Assembly (NCBI GenBank): GCA_963822825.1
Contig: CAWGIW010000005.1
Coordinates: forward strand, 248,001 to 312,000
From: JAWWPY01 sp963822825
GTDB taxonomy: Bacteria; Actinomycetota; Actinomycetes; Streptosporangiales; Streptosporangiaceae
Length of the DNA stretch: 64,000 nucleotides
Direction of reading: 5' to 3'
The position numbers and the translations under genes were made by a program. The notes beneath the pieces are model-generated. The model saw nothing but the letters and a program-made list of their open reading frames with translations, did no database searches and was not told the DNA's origin. Within the stretch, counting starts at the first letter, position 1, and every line of letters starts with the position of its first letter. Below, piece after piece: positions 1-10,604 of the stretch.

Positions 1-335
1 TGGCCGGCCGCGCCCACTTGCAGCCCTGAGTATGGTGCGTAGCCGTGCCCGGCAACCTCCGTAGCCGTCGTCCGCAGCCGGGACCAGTCGATCTCCATGC
101 ATGTGAAGTTACATCGGTCATCCCGGGTCGCGGGCAGGGTCGGTCGCGTTTCGATTTGGCAACGGCACGGCCGCCGTCTGGCCCGCTGACTTCCACGAAC
201 GCCCAGCCAGGGCTAGCCTTCGGGCATCCCAGAGTGGGGCGTTTGGGATCTTGGTGCCCTGGCCGGCCGGACCGCAGAGACGGGGGCCCTCGGCCCGTGC
301 GGGCGGCGCAGGCCGCCCCAGAGAAGGAGGTAACT
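1..335. other. Upstream region, no gene supported
   Basis: This stretch precedes the nucleoside-transport operon. Open frames exist on both strands but have no recognisable domain and look like GC-rich shadow frames. An imperfect palindrome, ATGTGAAGTTACAT, lies near 101-114 and could be an operator for the operon. No clear -10/-35 pair was seen. A strong ribosome binding site (GAAGGAGG, 323-330) belongs to the gene that follows. Confidence 0.5.
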
Positions 336-1449
336 GTGAGACAGACCATCCGGGCTGCCGCGACGCTGAGTGTGGTGGCACTGCTCGCCGCCGCCTGTGG
401 CTCGACCGCGAAGAGCGGCTCGTCCAGCGGCAGCACAGCCAGCAGCTCGTCCGGCAGCAGCGCGTCGGCGGCCGGCAAGTTCAAGGCATGTATGGTCACC
501 GACACCGGTGGCATCGACGACCGCTCGTTCAACGCGTCGGCCTGGCAGGGGGTCCAGGAGGCCGAGTCCAGCAAGATCACCGGAACCTACCTGCAGTCAA
601 CCTCCGGCAGCGACTACACGCCGAACATCAACACGTTCATCGCCCAGAAGTGCGGGATCATCGTCACCGTCGGCTTCCTGATGGGCCGACAACACGCAGA
701 CCGCGGCCAAGGCGAACCCGAAGCAGAAGTTCGCCATCGTGGACAACGCCTACCGCCAAGGTGATCCCGAACATCGACGCACTGCTCTTCAACACCGTGC
801 AGGACGGCTTCCTCGGCGGCTACCTGGCCGCGGGCATGTCCAAGACCGGCAAGGTGGCGACGTACGGCGGCCAGAAGCTGCCGACGGTCACCATCTACAT
901 GGACGGCTTCTGGGACGGCGTCCAGTACTACAACACCAAGCACCACACGCACGTCGCGGTCCTGGGCTGGAACGAGCAGACCCAGAACGGCAGCTTCACC
1001 GGCAACTTCACCAACCAGAGCGACGGCCAGACGCTCACCCAGACGTTCATCACCGAGGGCGCGGACATCATCTTCCCGGTCGCGGGCAACGTCGGGCTGG
1101 GCACGGCCAAGGCGGTCCAGAACGCGGACAACGCGGCGGGCAGCCAGAAGGTGAACATGATGTGGGTGGACACCGACGGCTGCGTCAGCGCGCCGCAGTA
1201 CTGCAAGTACTTCATCACCAGCGTGACGAAGGGCATCCAGCCGGCGGTGAAGAACGCGGTCGTCACCGCGGCCAACGGCACGTTCAAGGGCGGCAACTAC
1301 ATCGGCACCCTGGCCAACGGCGGGGTGACGCTGTCGCCGTACCACGACTTTGCCAGCAAGGTCCCGGCCGCGCTGCAGTCCGAACTGGCCACGATCAAGA
1401 CGGGATCGAGAGCGGCACGATCAAGCCGGCCACCAAGAGCCCGGTGTAG
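336..1449 (+). CDS. BMP-family nucleoside-binding lipoprotein (frameshifted)
   Basis: Substrate-binding lipoprotein of the basic membrane protein (BMP/PnrA/Med) family, which presents nucleosides to an ABC importer on the outer face of the membrane. GTG 336 is chosen because GAAGGAGG lies five bases upstream and a lipoprotein signal follows (lipobox LAAAC, Cys about residue 28), then a Ser/Gly linker. Family landmarks are the early TDTGGIDDRSFN, the middle VIPNIDALLFNTVQDGFLGG and the late MMWVDTDGC. The reading frame changes near 680, 757 and 1400, each explained by one added or lost base in a G or C run. The three pieces join into a protein of about 370 residues, the usual length. The ATPase and two permeases follow in the same direction, supporting a nucleoside importer. 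Whether the frameshifts are biological is unresolved. Confidence 0.85.
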
Positions 1450-1529
1450 AGCAGCTGGATCCAGCGCGCCCAGGCGGCGGTGCCGGCCGCCTGGGCCGCT
1501 GGCCGATCGTCGCGAGGAGGGAGGCGCCG

Positions 1530-3277
1530 GTGCAGCTTGAGCTGCGGGGCATCACAAAGCGGTACGGCGCCCTCGTGGCCAACGACCACATCGACCTGAC
1601 GTCGAGCCGGGCCAGATCCACGCGCTGCTCGGCGAGAACGGCGCGGGCAAGACCACGCTGATGAACGTCCTGTACGGGCTGACCCAGCCGGACGAGGGCG
1701 AGATCCTGATCGACGGCCAGCCGGCCGCGCTGCGCTCCCCCAAGGACGCGATCAGGGCGGGCATCGGCATGGTGCACCAGCACTTCATGCTGGTGCCGGT
1801 GTTCACCGTCGCCGAGAACGTCACGCTCGGCGCTGGAGCGGACCCGCGCTGCTCGGCCTGCTCGACCGGCGCCGGGCATGCGCCGCGAGGTGCGCGAGCT
1901 ATCCGAGCGCTACGGCCTGCATGTCGACCCGGACGCCTACGTCGAGGACCTGCCGGTCGGCGTGCAGCAGCGGGTCGAGATCATCAAGGCACTGCTGCGC
2001 GAGGCCAGCGTGCTGATCCTCGACGAGCCGACCGTCCGTTCTCACCCCGGGCGAGACCGAGGAACTGTTCACGATCATGCGCGCAGCTCAGGGAGGGCGG
2101 GCGCTCGATCGTCTTCATCTCGCACAAGCTCAAGGAGGTCCAGGAGATCGCCGACACGGTCACGGTCATCCGCCGGGGCCGGGTCGTCGGCGAGCGGCCG
2201 CCGACCGCGAGCGACGAGGAGCTGGCCGCGCTGATGGTCGGCCGCGCGGTGCAGCTCCAGGTCAGCAAGGCGCGCCGCCCAGCCCGGCGACGTCGTGCTG
2301 GCGTCGCGGACCTGCACCGTCCCGAGCGAGCGCGGCCAGGCCGCGGTGGACGGGGTGTCGCTTCGAGGTCCGGGCGGGCGAGATCCTGGGCATCGCCGGC
2401 GTGCAGGGCAACGGGCAGACCGAGCTGTGCGAGGCGCTGATGGGCCTGCGGCCCGCCGCGGCCGGATCGGTGCGGCTGGCCGGACAGGACATCACGGCCG
2501 ACCGCGCCGCGGGAGCGGCTCCGGGCAGGGCATCGGCTACATACCCGAGGACCGCCAGGAGGACGGCCTGGTCGCCGGAGTTCTCCGTGGCCGACAACCT
2601 GGTCCTGGACGTCTACGACCGGCCGCCCTACGCCCGCGGCATCGCGCTGGACCTGGCCGCGATCCGGGAGACCGCGGAAAGCCGGGTGGCCAGTTCGACA
2701 TGCGGACGACGTCGGTGCGACACGCCGGCGGGCACGCTGTCGGGCGGCAACCAGCAGAAGGTCATCCTGGCCCGCGAGATCGGCCGGGACGCTGCGGCTG
2801 CTGCTGGCCAGCCAGCCGACCCGCGGCCTGGACGTCGGGTCGATCGAGTTCGTGCACAAGCGGATCGTCGAGCAGCGCGACGAGGGCGTCGCGGTCCTGA
2901 TCATCTCGGCGGAGCTGGACGAGATCTACGCGCTGGCCGACCGGATCGCGGTCATGTACGAGGGCAAGATCACCGGCTTCCGGCCGCCGACGGTCCCGGT
3001 GGAAGAACTCGGCCTGCTGATGGGCCGGGCCGACGGCCAGCCGCGGCGCGACGGCCAGCCCGCGGCAGCAGCGAGGGCCCACGGCGGCCGATGCCAGCCG
3101 GACGAGCACGGACCTGCGGCCATGGCCGTGGCGGGAGCCGACGGACGACAAGCCGCCCGAGCCACCCGCCGCCCCGGCCGAGCAGCCGAGCCACCCGCCG
3201 CCGCCGGGACCAGCGAGCAGCCTGGGCGAACGAGACGCCGGCGAGTGACGGCCGGAATGAGCGAGCGGCCGGGCTGA
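1530..3277 (+). CDS. Nucleoside ABC transporter ATP-binding protein, two ABC domains (frameshifted)
   Basis: Energising subunit of the BMP-type nucleoside importer (YufO/NupA class), with two fused ATPase domains in the cytoplasm. GTG 1530 follows the GAGGAGGGAGG block. Domain 1 shows Walker A GENGAGKTT (about 1635), a Q-loop in GMVHQHFM, a signature-like LPVGVQQRVEI and Walker B VLILDEPT. Domain 2 shows the degenerate Walker A GVQGNGQTE (about 2400), the signature LSGGNQQKVILAREIG (about 2740) and the H-loop replacement region IISAELDEI. The degenerate second site is normal for this class. At least eight reading-frame changes are needed to join the pieces, yet every motif survives. The 3' end is uncertain: the last usable frame closes at 3277 after a repetitive stretch. 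Function is secure from motifs and gene order; the exact ends are not. Confidence 0.8.
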
Positions 3278-3402
3278 GAGACGGCCGGGCCCGTGAGACG
3301 GCCGGGACGAGCGAGACGGCCGGGACCAGTGACGGCCGGACGAGTGCGGCAGCCGGGACCGGCGAAGCCGCCGGGACGGGTGAGGCGGCGGCCGGGACGG
3401 CG
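3244..3402 (+). repeat. Degenerate 18-bp GC-rich tandem repeat
   Basis: About eight imperfect copies of a unit close to GAGACGGCCGGGACGAGC run between the ATPase and first permease genes. The clearest copies are 3295-3312 and 3313-3330. Translated, they give low-complexity Gly/Thr/Ala-Glu or Arg-Pro-Gly repeats, so they probably encode or separate the ATPase tail and permease head. The repeat makes both gene ends ambiguous. Confidence 0.6.
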
Positions 3403-4639
3403 CGCCGAGTTCGGCAAGGCGTTGCTGCGGGCGATCGTCGAGGGCAACTCCGTGCGTCGTCACGGTCCTGGCCATCGTGCGCCGCGATCGTGGTCGGCGG
3501 CCTGCTCATCGCGTTCACCGACCCGGCCGTGCTGCACGCGTGGGGCACGCTTCTTCGCCGCAGCCGGGCAACGCGATCGGCGCCAGCGTGGGACTCGGCA
3601 TCCGGCGCCTACTGCGCCATGTTCGAGGGCGTCGATCTTCAACCCGCATACGGTGGCCGCGACCTTCCACGGCGGTCTCGGTCAGCGCGCCGATCTTCAA
3701 CCCGCTGTCGGAGACGGCGGTCAACGCGACACCGCTGATCCTGGCCGGCCTGTCGGTGGCGCTCGCGTTCCGGGCCGGGCTGTTCAACATCGGCGCGGCC
3801 GAGCCAGTTCATCGGCGGCGCGCTGGTCGCCACCTGGCTCGGCTTCGGGGTGAGCCTGCCGCCGGTCATCCACGTCGTCGTGTGCGTGCTCGGCGCCTTC
3901 GCCGGCGGGGCGGTCATCGGCTGGATCGTCGGGGGTGCTGAAGGCGAGGACCGGCGCGCACGAGGTGATCGTCACGATCATGCTCAACTACGTGATGCAG
4001 TACTTCCTGTCCTGGATCCTCGGCACCAAGGCGATGCAGCGGCCCGGCCGGACCGACCTGGTCAGCCCGGTCATCGCGGGCGAACGCCCACCTGCCGCTG
4101 ATCGCGGGCTCGCACCTGCGGGTCAACGCGGCCTTCCTGCTCGCACTGGCGGCCGCGCGTCGGGCGTGTGGTGGCTGCTGAACCGCAGCACGATCGGCTT
4201 CGAGTTCCGCAGCGTCGGGGCCAACCCGAGCGCGGCGCGCAGCGCGGGAATGAGCGTGCCGCGGACCTGGATCCTGGTCATGCTGATCGCGGGCGGCCTG
4301 GCCGGGCTGGCCGCCTCGGCCGGTGATCCAGGGCACCGACTTCACCGCTGACCTTCCAGAGCTACGGCACGTACGGCTTCGACGCCATCACGGTGGCGCT
4401 GCTCGGGCCGGGCCCGGCCGCTCGGCGTGGTGCTGGCCGCGCTGCTGTTCGGCGCCCTGCATGCGGGCGGCATCGCTATGCAGGCCAGCACCTCCACACC
4501 GGCTGACCATCGTCGACGGTGATCCAGTCACTGGTCGTCCTGTTCGTCGCGGCGCCGCCGCTGATCCGGGCCATGTTCCGGCTGCGCGAGGCCCGGGCGG
4601 CGGCCGGGCGAAGCCCTCGCGAAGGGGTGGAACGGATGA
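3293..4639 (+). CDS. Nucleoside ABC transporter permease 1 (frameshifted)
   Basis: Integral membrane permease of the BPD_transp_2 (LivH/YufP) class that forms half of the nucleoside channel. The GTG at 3293 is provisional because the 5' end is repetitive. Recognisable pieces in order are FGKALLRAIVEGNSV, AAIVVGGLLIAFTDPAVLHAW, TPLILAGLSVALAFRAGLFNIGA (the conserved family core), PPVIHVVVCVLGAFAGGAVIGW, the coupling-loop region HEVIVTIMLNYVMQYF, FEFRSVGANPSAARSAG and ILVMLIAGGLAGLA. These alternate between three frames, requiring roughly eight to ten one-base corrections. The predicted end is the TGA at 4637-4639, which overlaps the ATG of the next permease (ATGA) and implies translational coupling. 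Membrane segments are abundant. Identity as a nucleoside permease rests on family plus neighbours. Confidence 0.75.
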
Positions 4640-5920
4640 CGGCGCTGGCCACGCACCGGTCCGTGCACCGGTATCGCGTGAACCGCCGGATGCGTGGCCG
4701 CCGGCCGCGTTCATCGCTGCTCGGGCTGGTCGACATCCTGGGCTTCGGGCTGTTCGCCAAGCACGGGGACGCGACGCTTCGCGTTCTCGCCAGCCGTTCG
4801 CGAAGGTGACGGTGCCCAACCTCGCCGTGCCCGCCGCGGCCACCGCGTACGTGTTCGGCGCCTTCTCGGTCGCGCTCGGGATCGCGCGCGCGGTCGTCCG
4901 GCTCGGGCGCGGCGGCCCGGCGGGTCAGCATCGCCGTGGTGCTGATCTTCTTCGTGATCGCGCTGCTGTGCTGGGCCGACGTCGGCCAGCCCATCCCGCT
5001 GAACATCATCAACCTGCTTCAGGGCACCCTGGCCGCCTCGATCCCGCTGATCCTCGGCGCGCTGGCCGGCTGCCTGTGCGAGCGGTCCGGGGTGATCAAC
5101 ATCGCGATCGAGGGCCAGCTGCTGTTCGGCGCGTTCGCCGCGGCCATGGTGGCCAGCTTCTTCGGCGTGCTCTGGCTCGGCCTGATCATCGGCTCGCTGG
5201 CCGGCGGGCTGCTCGGCGCGCTGCTGGCCGTGTTCGCGATCACGCTACCTGGTTAACCAGGTCGTCCTCGGCGTCGTGCTCAACGTGTTCGCACTCCGGG
5301 CTGACCGGATTCCTGTACGACCGGGCCCTGGTGCCGTACGCGAACTCGCTGAACTCGCCCTCGACCTTCTGCCCGATCAAGATCCCGCTGCTCGGCGACA
5401 TCCCGATCATCGGGCCGGTCTTCTTCGACTCATCATCTTCCTGTACATCACCTACGTCGCTGATCATCTTGGTCCAGGTCGGGCTGTTCAGCACCCGGTG
5501 GGGGCTGCGGGTGCGCGCCGTCGGCGAGCATCCGACCGCGGCCGACACGGTCGGCATCCGGGTGCTGTGCGATCCGGTACCGCAACGTCATACTCGGCGG
5601 CCTGCTGGCCGGCATCGGCGGCGCCTACCTGACCATCGGGTCGGTCGGGCAAGTTCACCCCGGACATGTCGTCCGGCATGGGCTACATCGCGCTCGCCGC
5701 CTTGATCTTCGGCCGCTGGACTCCGCTCGGCGCGATGGCCGCCGCGCTGCTTTTCGGCTTCACGCTCGAGCTGCAGAGCGTGCTGTCCACCATTAACGTC
5801 CCAATCCCGTCTAACATCCTGCTGATGGCCCCGTACGTGGCGACGATCGTCGCGGTGGCCGGGCTGGTTGGCCGGGTCCGCGCGCCGGCGGCCGACGGAG
5901 AGCCTTACGTTAAAGCCTGA
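4636..5920 (+). CDS. Nucleoside ABC transporter permease 2 (frameshifted)
   Basis: Second BPD_transp_2 permease of the nucleoside importer (YufQ-like). ATG 4636 overlaps the predicted stop of permease 1 by four bases. Hydrophobic segments include AYVFGAFSVALGIARAVV, LIFFVIALLCWADVG and a family core reading IPLILGALAGCLCERSGVINIAIEGQ, followed by LFGAFAAAMVASFFGVLW. A later LRVRAVGEHPTAADTVGI is the coupling loop. The last part (5666-5920) is uninterrupted and carries GYIALAALIFGRWTPLGA, characteristic of the subfamily. Four to six frame changes lie between 4800 and 5660. The stop at 5918-5920 is followed 32 bases later by the phosphorylase ATG, so both probably lie in one transcript. Confidence 0.78.
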
Positions 5921-5952
5921 CGCGACATCGATCGGAAGCCGTGCATCAAGCC

Positions 5953-6874
5953 ATGACCGAGATGCGAGCGCCGCCCCGTGGACCAGCTGGCCGGCGACCC
6001 CTACGCGCCGCCGCGGCCAGCGCCGCGCGGCTGGCCCCGCTGACCGGCATGGCGGCCACGACGTCGCGGTGGTCCTGGGCTCGGGCTGGGCCCGCGCCGC
6101 GGACGCGCTCGGCGCGGCCGTGGCCGAGCTTCCGCTGGCCGAGCTGGGCGGGTTCCCCGGCAGACCGACGCGGCACCGGGCAGTGCTCCGGTCGATCGCG
6201 CTGCGGTCGCCGCCGCCGGCCCGACCCGGCGTGCTCGTCTTCCTCGGCCGCACCCACCTGTACGAGGGGCACTCGCTCGACGACCGTGGTGCACGGCGTG
6301 CGCACCGCGATCGCGGCGGGCTGCCGGGTGATCGTGCTGACCAACGCGGCGGGCGGGATCCGCGACGGGTTCCGGCGTCGGGCCAGCCCGTGCTGATCAG
6401 CGATCACCTCAACCTGACCGGCCGGTCGCCGCTGGCCGGGCCGCCGCCGCCCGACGGGTATCCGATCCCGGTTCGCCGACCTCGTCCGAGCTGTACTCGC
6501 CGCGGCTGCGCGGGCTGGCCCGCGCCGCCGACCCGAGCCTGGCCGAGGGGGTGTACGCCGCGCTGCCCGGCCCGCACTACGAGACGCCGGCCGAGATCAG
6601 CATGCTGCGCGCGCTCGGCGCCGACCTGGTCGGCATGTCAACCGCGCTGGAGGCGATCGCCGCCCGCCACCTGGGCGCCGAGGTGGTGGCGATCTCGCTG
6701 GTCAGCAACCTCGCGGCCGGGCTGGCGCCGCACGGCCTGGATCACGCCGAGGTGGTCGCGGCGGGCAAGGCCGCCGCCGCCCAGATGGGCGCGCTGCTGG
6801 CTAGCGTGCTGCCGTCGGATCGGGTCGACGTGATTCCGCGCCGATCTGCGGTACCCGCGTGCAGGCATGGATAG
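5953..6874 (+). CDS. Purine-nucleoside phosphorylase (frameshifted)
   Basis: Cleaves purine nucleosides with phosphate to a free base and (deoxy)ribose 1-phosphate in the cytoplasm, the step after nucleoside import. VAVVLGSGW (phosphate loop), FLGRTHLYEGHS, VIVLTNAAGGI and the long PNP/MTAP class signature beginning GVYAALPGPHYETPAEI and ending near EAIAARHLGAEV are readable, which fixes the family firmly. They are spread over three frames, so about four to six one-base corrections are required between 5990 and 6560. The 3' third (6551-6874) is intact. ATG 5953 is preferred to GTG 5941, without a strong ribosome binding site for either. The 3' end overlaps the next gene by 16 bases. The neighbouring transporter suggests inosine or guanosine salvage. 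Confidence 0.82.
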
Positions 6875-8572
6875 CCGACGACCCGGACGACGGCGACCGG
6901 GCCGAACTTGCGGCGCTGCTCACCGACAGCAGCAGAACCGGCGAGCGTGGCCGGGTGGCCGGCGCCGAGCTCGACCGACCGGTTCGCGGGCCGGCTGGAG
7001 TTCGGTACCGCCGGCCTGCGCGGTGCCATCGGCGCCGGCCCTAACCGGATGAACCGGGCGGTCGTCCGGGCCGCGACCGCCGCTCTGGCGGGCTGGCTGC
7101 CGGCAGCGCCGCCCCGGCGGAGGCCAGGCCGGGCGTGGTCATCGGCTGCGACGCCCGGCACCGAGCGGCGGAGTTCGCCGACGAGGCCGCGCGCGTGCTC
7201 GCCGGGGCGGGCATCCGGGTCCACCTGCTGCCGCCGCGGCGCCCACCCCGCTGCTCGCGTTCGCGGTCCGCCACTTGTCGGCGCTGCGGCCGGCGTCATG
7301 ATCACGGCCAGCCACAACCCGCGCGCGGACAACGGCTACAAGCTCTATCTCGGCGACGGCGCGCAGATCGTGCCGCCCGCCGACGCGCGAGATCGAGGCG
7401 CGCCATCCGCGGCGCTCGGCCCGCTGGCCCAGGTCCCGGCCGGCCGGCCCGACAGTCCGCTGATCACCCAGCTCGGTGACGAGGTGGCCCAGGCCTACCT
7501 GGACGCGATCGCGCGAGAGTGTGCCGGAGCCGGCGGGACCCGGCCAGCGCCTCGCTGCGCATCGTCTACACGCCGCTGCATGGCGTGGCCGGCCGGCCTG
7601 GCGGTGCGCGCGTATCGAGCAGCGCGGGCTTCCCCGCGCCGGACGTGGTCGCGGCGCAGGCGGACCCCGACCCTGACTTCCCGACCGTCGCCTTTCCCAA
7701 CCCAGAGGAGCCGGGAGCGCTCGACCTGGCGCTGGCCGCAGGCCCGCAGGCTCGGGGCGGACCTGGTGCTCGCCAACGACCCGGATGGCGACCGGCTGGC
7801 CGTCGCGGTTCCCGACCCGCTCGCCGAGGGGGGCTGGCGGACGCTGACCGGCGACCAGGTGGGCGCGCTGCTCGGCGCGTATCTCTCGAGGAGGGCGGAG
7901 CGGGCGCATCGGCACGGGACCGGCTGGTCGCGACGACAGTGGTCTCGTCCACCATGCTGTCCAGGATCGCCGCCGCGGCAGGGGTCCGCTACGCCGAGAC
8001 ACTCACCGGGTTCAAGTGGATCGTCCGGGCCGGGGAGTACGCACCGGACAGCCAGTTTCGTATTCGGCTACGAGGAAGCCCTCGGATACGCCGTCGGCGA
8101 CACGGTTCGTGACAAGGACGGGATCAGCGCCGCCCTCGCTGTGCTCGCCCTGGCCGCGAGCGCCCGGTCGGCCGGGCAGTCGCTGCTGGACCGCTGGGAC
8201 GCGCTCGAGGCCGCGCACGGCGTGCACCTGACCGCGCAGCTGACGCTCGCCTCCCGGCGCCCGGCGGATGTCATGACCGAACTGCGGCGCAGTCCGCCGA
8301 CCGCGCTGGCAGGCCAGCCCGTGATCTCGTCGGCCGACCTCGCCGCCGGCGGCGGTGGGCTGCCACCAGCCGACGTGCTGCGCTACTGGCTCACCGACGC
8401 CCGGGTCGTCATCCGGCCGAGCGGCACCGAGCCGAAGCTCAAGGCTTATCTCGAGGTCGTCGAGTCGACCGCGGACCGGAGCCTGACGGCGGCCCGGGCC
8501 GCGGCGGCGGCCCGGGGCACTGCGCTGCGCCCGGCCGTCGAGGCTTTGATCACTGGAGAATGGAAGCGGTAA
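6859..8572 (+). CDS. Phosphohexomutase / phosphopentomutase-type enzyme (frameshifted)
   Basis: Alpha-D-phosphohexomutase superfamily enzyme (phosphomannomutase/phosphoglucomutase annotation), which moves phosphate between sugar C1 and the terminal hydroxyl through a phosphoserine. GTG 6859 lies inside the end of the phosphorylase gene. Visible signatures are LEFGTAGLRGAIGAG, the active serine loop VMITASHNPRADNGYK (about 7296), the metal site NDPDGDRLAV (about 7780), the sugar-specificity loop VFGYEEALGY (about 8060) and the phosphate-binding VIRPSGTEPKLKAYLE (about 8410). Length after correction is about 565 residues, as expected. The first two thirds need about six to eight frame corrections. 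From about 8050 the frame is clean to TAA 8570-8572. Next to the phosphorylase it could convert ribose 1-phosphate to ribose 5-phosphate, but true substrate preference cannot be read. Confidence 0.82.
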
Positions 8573-8645
8573 CCAGCTGAGCCTCCTGGGTGTCCGCGGG
8601 CAGCAGCGGCAGCCGCACGGTGAACGTCGTCCCGACGCCCTCCGT

Positions 8646-10604
8646 TCACTCGACGGCCACGTCACCGCCGTGCTCCGCGACGATGCTGCTGACGATGGCC
8701 AGACCGAGGCCAGTGCCAGGAATGGACCGCCTGACCGCGTTCGACGCGCGGAAGAAGCGACGGAAGAGCGCCTCCTTGTCTTTCTCGGGAATGCCGATAC
8801 CGGTATCGCTGACGCTCAGCACCGCGGCGTCCCCGTCACGGGTGGCCGTAAGCCGGATCCCACCCCCAGGAGAGGTGTATTTCGCGGCGTTAGAGAGCAG
8901 GTTCATCACCACCCGGTCCAGCTGGCCGACGTCCCCGTTGACCACGAGGCTCTCGTCCGGGCAGGTCACGGTCAGGGTCAGTCCGGTGCCGGCCACGGAG
9001 GGCAGCAAGACCTGCGCGGCATCGCGGACAACATCCAGCAGGTTAACCGGGCGCAGGATGGTCTGGAAGGCGTCGGATTCCAGCTTCGACAGCATGAACA
9101 GGTCTTCGATCAGGTTCCGCAGCCTGACCGTATTGCGGCCGACCGTCTCGAGCATCCGTTCCTGTGCGGCGGTGACCGGGCCCGCGTCCTCATCCCTGAG
9201 CATCTCCAGGTACCCCTCGATGCTGGTGAGCGGCGTGCGGAGCTCGTGTGAGACGGTGGCGAAGAATTCGGATTTGGACTGGTTCAGGCGCTTGAGCTGC
9301 CCCACGAGGCGGTTTTCGGTCTCATGTATGCGGGCCTGTCTCAGCCCCCGGCCGATATCCGTGGCTATCGCCTGCACGCAGTCGACCTCGGCCGGGGTCC
9401 AGGGGTGCCCGGGCTGGACCCGTTCGAGCTCTACGATCCCGTACAGCTCGGAGCCGATGCCAAACGGGGTGGCCATGTGCGACACAACTCCGTAGCGGAG
9501 CAGCGGCTCGCGGATGGCCGGCGGGAGCACGTCGCCTTCCGCGCCGCGCACGTCCTGGATCACGGTGCTGGACTGGGTCTTGAGCAGCCCGTTCGCCCAC
9601 TCATCGAAATTGGGGGCCAGATCCCGGACGAAGGTGACCGGAAGCCAGTCCTGGCGGGCACAATCGGCGTACCGGGGATGCTCGTCTTCGACCAGACGCA
9701 GCACGGCCAGATCGCTCGGCACGCAATCGGTGATGGCGGTGGACGCTTCGCGGAGGACATCTTCGGCCCGGAGGTGGTCACGGACACGGCGGCCGGCTTC
9801 CCGGGCCATCGCCCGCAGCCGGGCGTGCTCCTGCTCCTGGCTGCGGAGACGGTCGTTCTCGTCCGCCATCGTGTTGACCGACCGCGCCGCTTCGCGCACC
9901 TCGGCCGATCCGGCCAGTTTCACCCGGGCCGTATGCTCACCCGACGTCAGCCTGCGCACGGCGGCGGTCAGGCTGCGCAACGGTCCGGTGATGCCGCGGG
10001 CCGTGCCGAGCGCGAGCACCAGGGTGAGCGCCACGCCGACGGCGATCGCCGCCGCGCTCCAGGCCAGGCCGACGTCGAGGGCGTGCTTGCTCTGCGCGGT
10101 GAGCTGCCTGATGTTTAGCGCCAGGCGCTCCTGCATGACGGAGTTGGCCATATAGAAACTCTGGGCGATGCGGCCCGCCCCGCTGGCCAGCCGCGCGACC
10201 CAGGCGGAAGCCGGTGGCAGCTTGGCGATCGCGGCGGCCAGGGTGAAGAGCCGCGCTCCCGCGCGGGCTTGCCGGATGATCAGGCCAGCCATGCCCGGCG
10301 GGACGTTCCGCTTGAGTACCGCCAGGTTCACGGCGAAGTCCGCGCGAGATCTGAGGATCGGGAGCAGGAGAGCCTGACGGCCGGACAGCGCGAAGCCGGT
10401 GATGGATAGCTGGCCGGTCGTGAAGTCTTGCTGCATCTGGCCGGCCGCCTGCTGATTGACGTAGTCGCGACTGGTCAGCTGCTTGGCCGCGGAGTCCTGG
10501 TGGGCCAGGCCCAGGTAGCCGACAGCAGCGGCGACGGCGACGAGGACAGCGAACGCGGAGAACGCGACGAGCGCCTGGCTGATGATCGAGGCGCGGGAGC
10601 TCAT
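8646..10604 (-). CDS. Membrane histidine kinase 1, HAMP-GAF-HisKA-HATPase, with premature stop
   Basis: Third gene of a three-kinase tandem. It is a transmembrane sensor kinase that autophosphorylates on His for phosphotransfer. Order: TM1 about residues 8-33, helical extracytoplasmic region to about 175, TM2 about 180-203, HAMP 204-257, GAF-like domain 275-425, HisKA with SHELRTPL (His453), and HATPase with N-box NLLSNAAKY, G1 DTGIGIPEKD and G2 GTGLGLAI. The frame stops at TGA 8646-8648 (VAVE-stop). Reading on in the same frame gives TEGVGTTFTVRLPLLPADTQ, which matches the C-terminal strand of the two paralogues at FESQEGEGTTVSVRLPL; the TGA stands where they have Ser. Read-through would end at 8550, inside the convergent mutase gene. 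Its start overlaps the preceding kinase stop by four bases. No response regulator gene is adjacent. Confidence 0.88.
   Translation of the reverse strand: MSSRASIISQALVAFSAFAVLVAVAAAVGYLGLAHQDSAAKQLTSRDYVNQQAAGQMQQDFTTGQLSITGFALSGRQALLLPILRSRADFAVNLAVLKRNVPPGMAGLIIRQARAGARLFTLAAAIAKLPPASAWVARLASGAGRIAQSFYMANSVMQERLALNIRQLTAQSKHALDVGLAWSAAAIAVGVALTLVLALGTARGITGPLRSLTAAVRRLTSGEHTARVKLAGSAEVREAARSVNTMADENDRLRSQEQEHARLRAMAREAGRRVRDHLRAEDVLREASTAITDCVPSDLAVLRLVEDEHPRYADCARQDWLPVTFVRDLAPNFDEWANGLLKTQSSTVIQDVRGAEGDVLPPAIREPLLRYGVVSHMATPFGIGSELYGIVELERVQPGHPWTPAEVDCVQAIATDIGRGLRQARIHETENRLVGQLKRLNQSKSEFFATVSHELRTPLTSIEGYLEMLRDEDAGPVTAAQERMLETVGRNTVRLRNLIEDLFMLSKLESDAFQTILRPVNLLDVVRDAAQVLLPSVAGTGLTLTVTCPDESLVVNGDVGQLDRVVMNLLSNAAKYTSPGGGIRLTATRDGDAAVLSVSDTGIGIPEKDKEALFRRFFRASNAVRRSIPGTGLGLAIVSSIVAEHGGDVAVE

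Noticed and set aside
3244..3402. CRISPR-like array
   Set aside because: Units are contiguous 18-mers without spacers and are coding-type low complexity.
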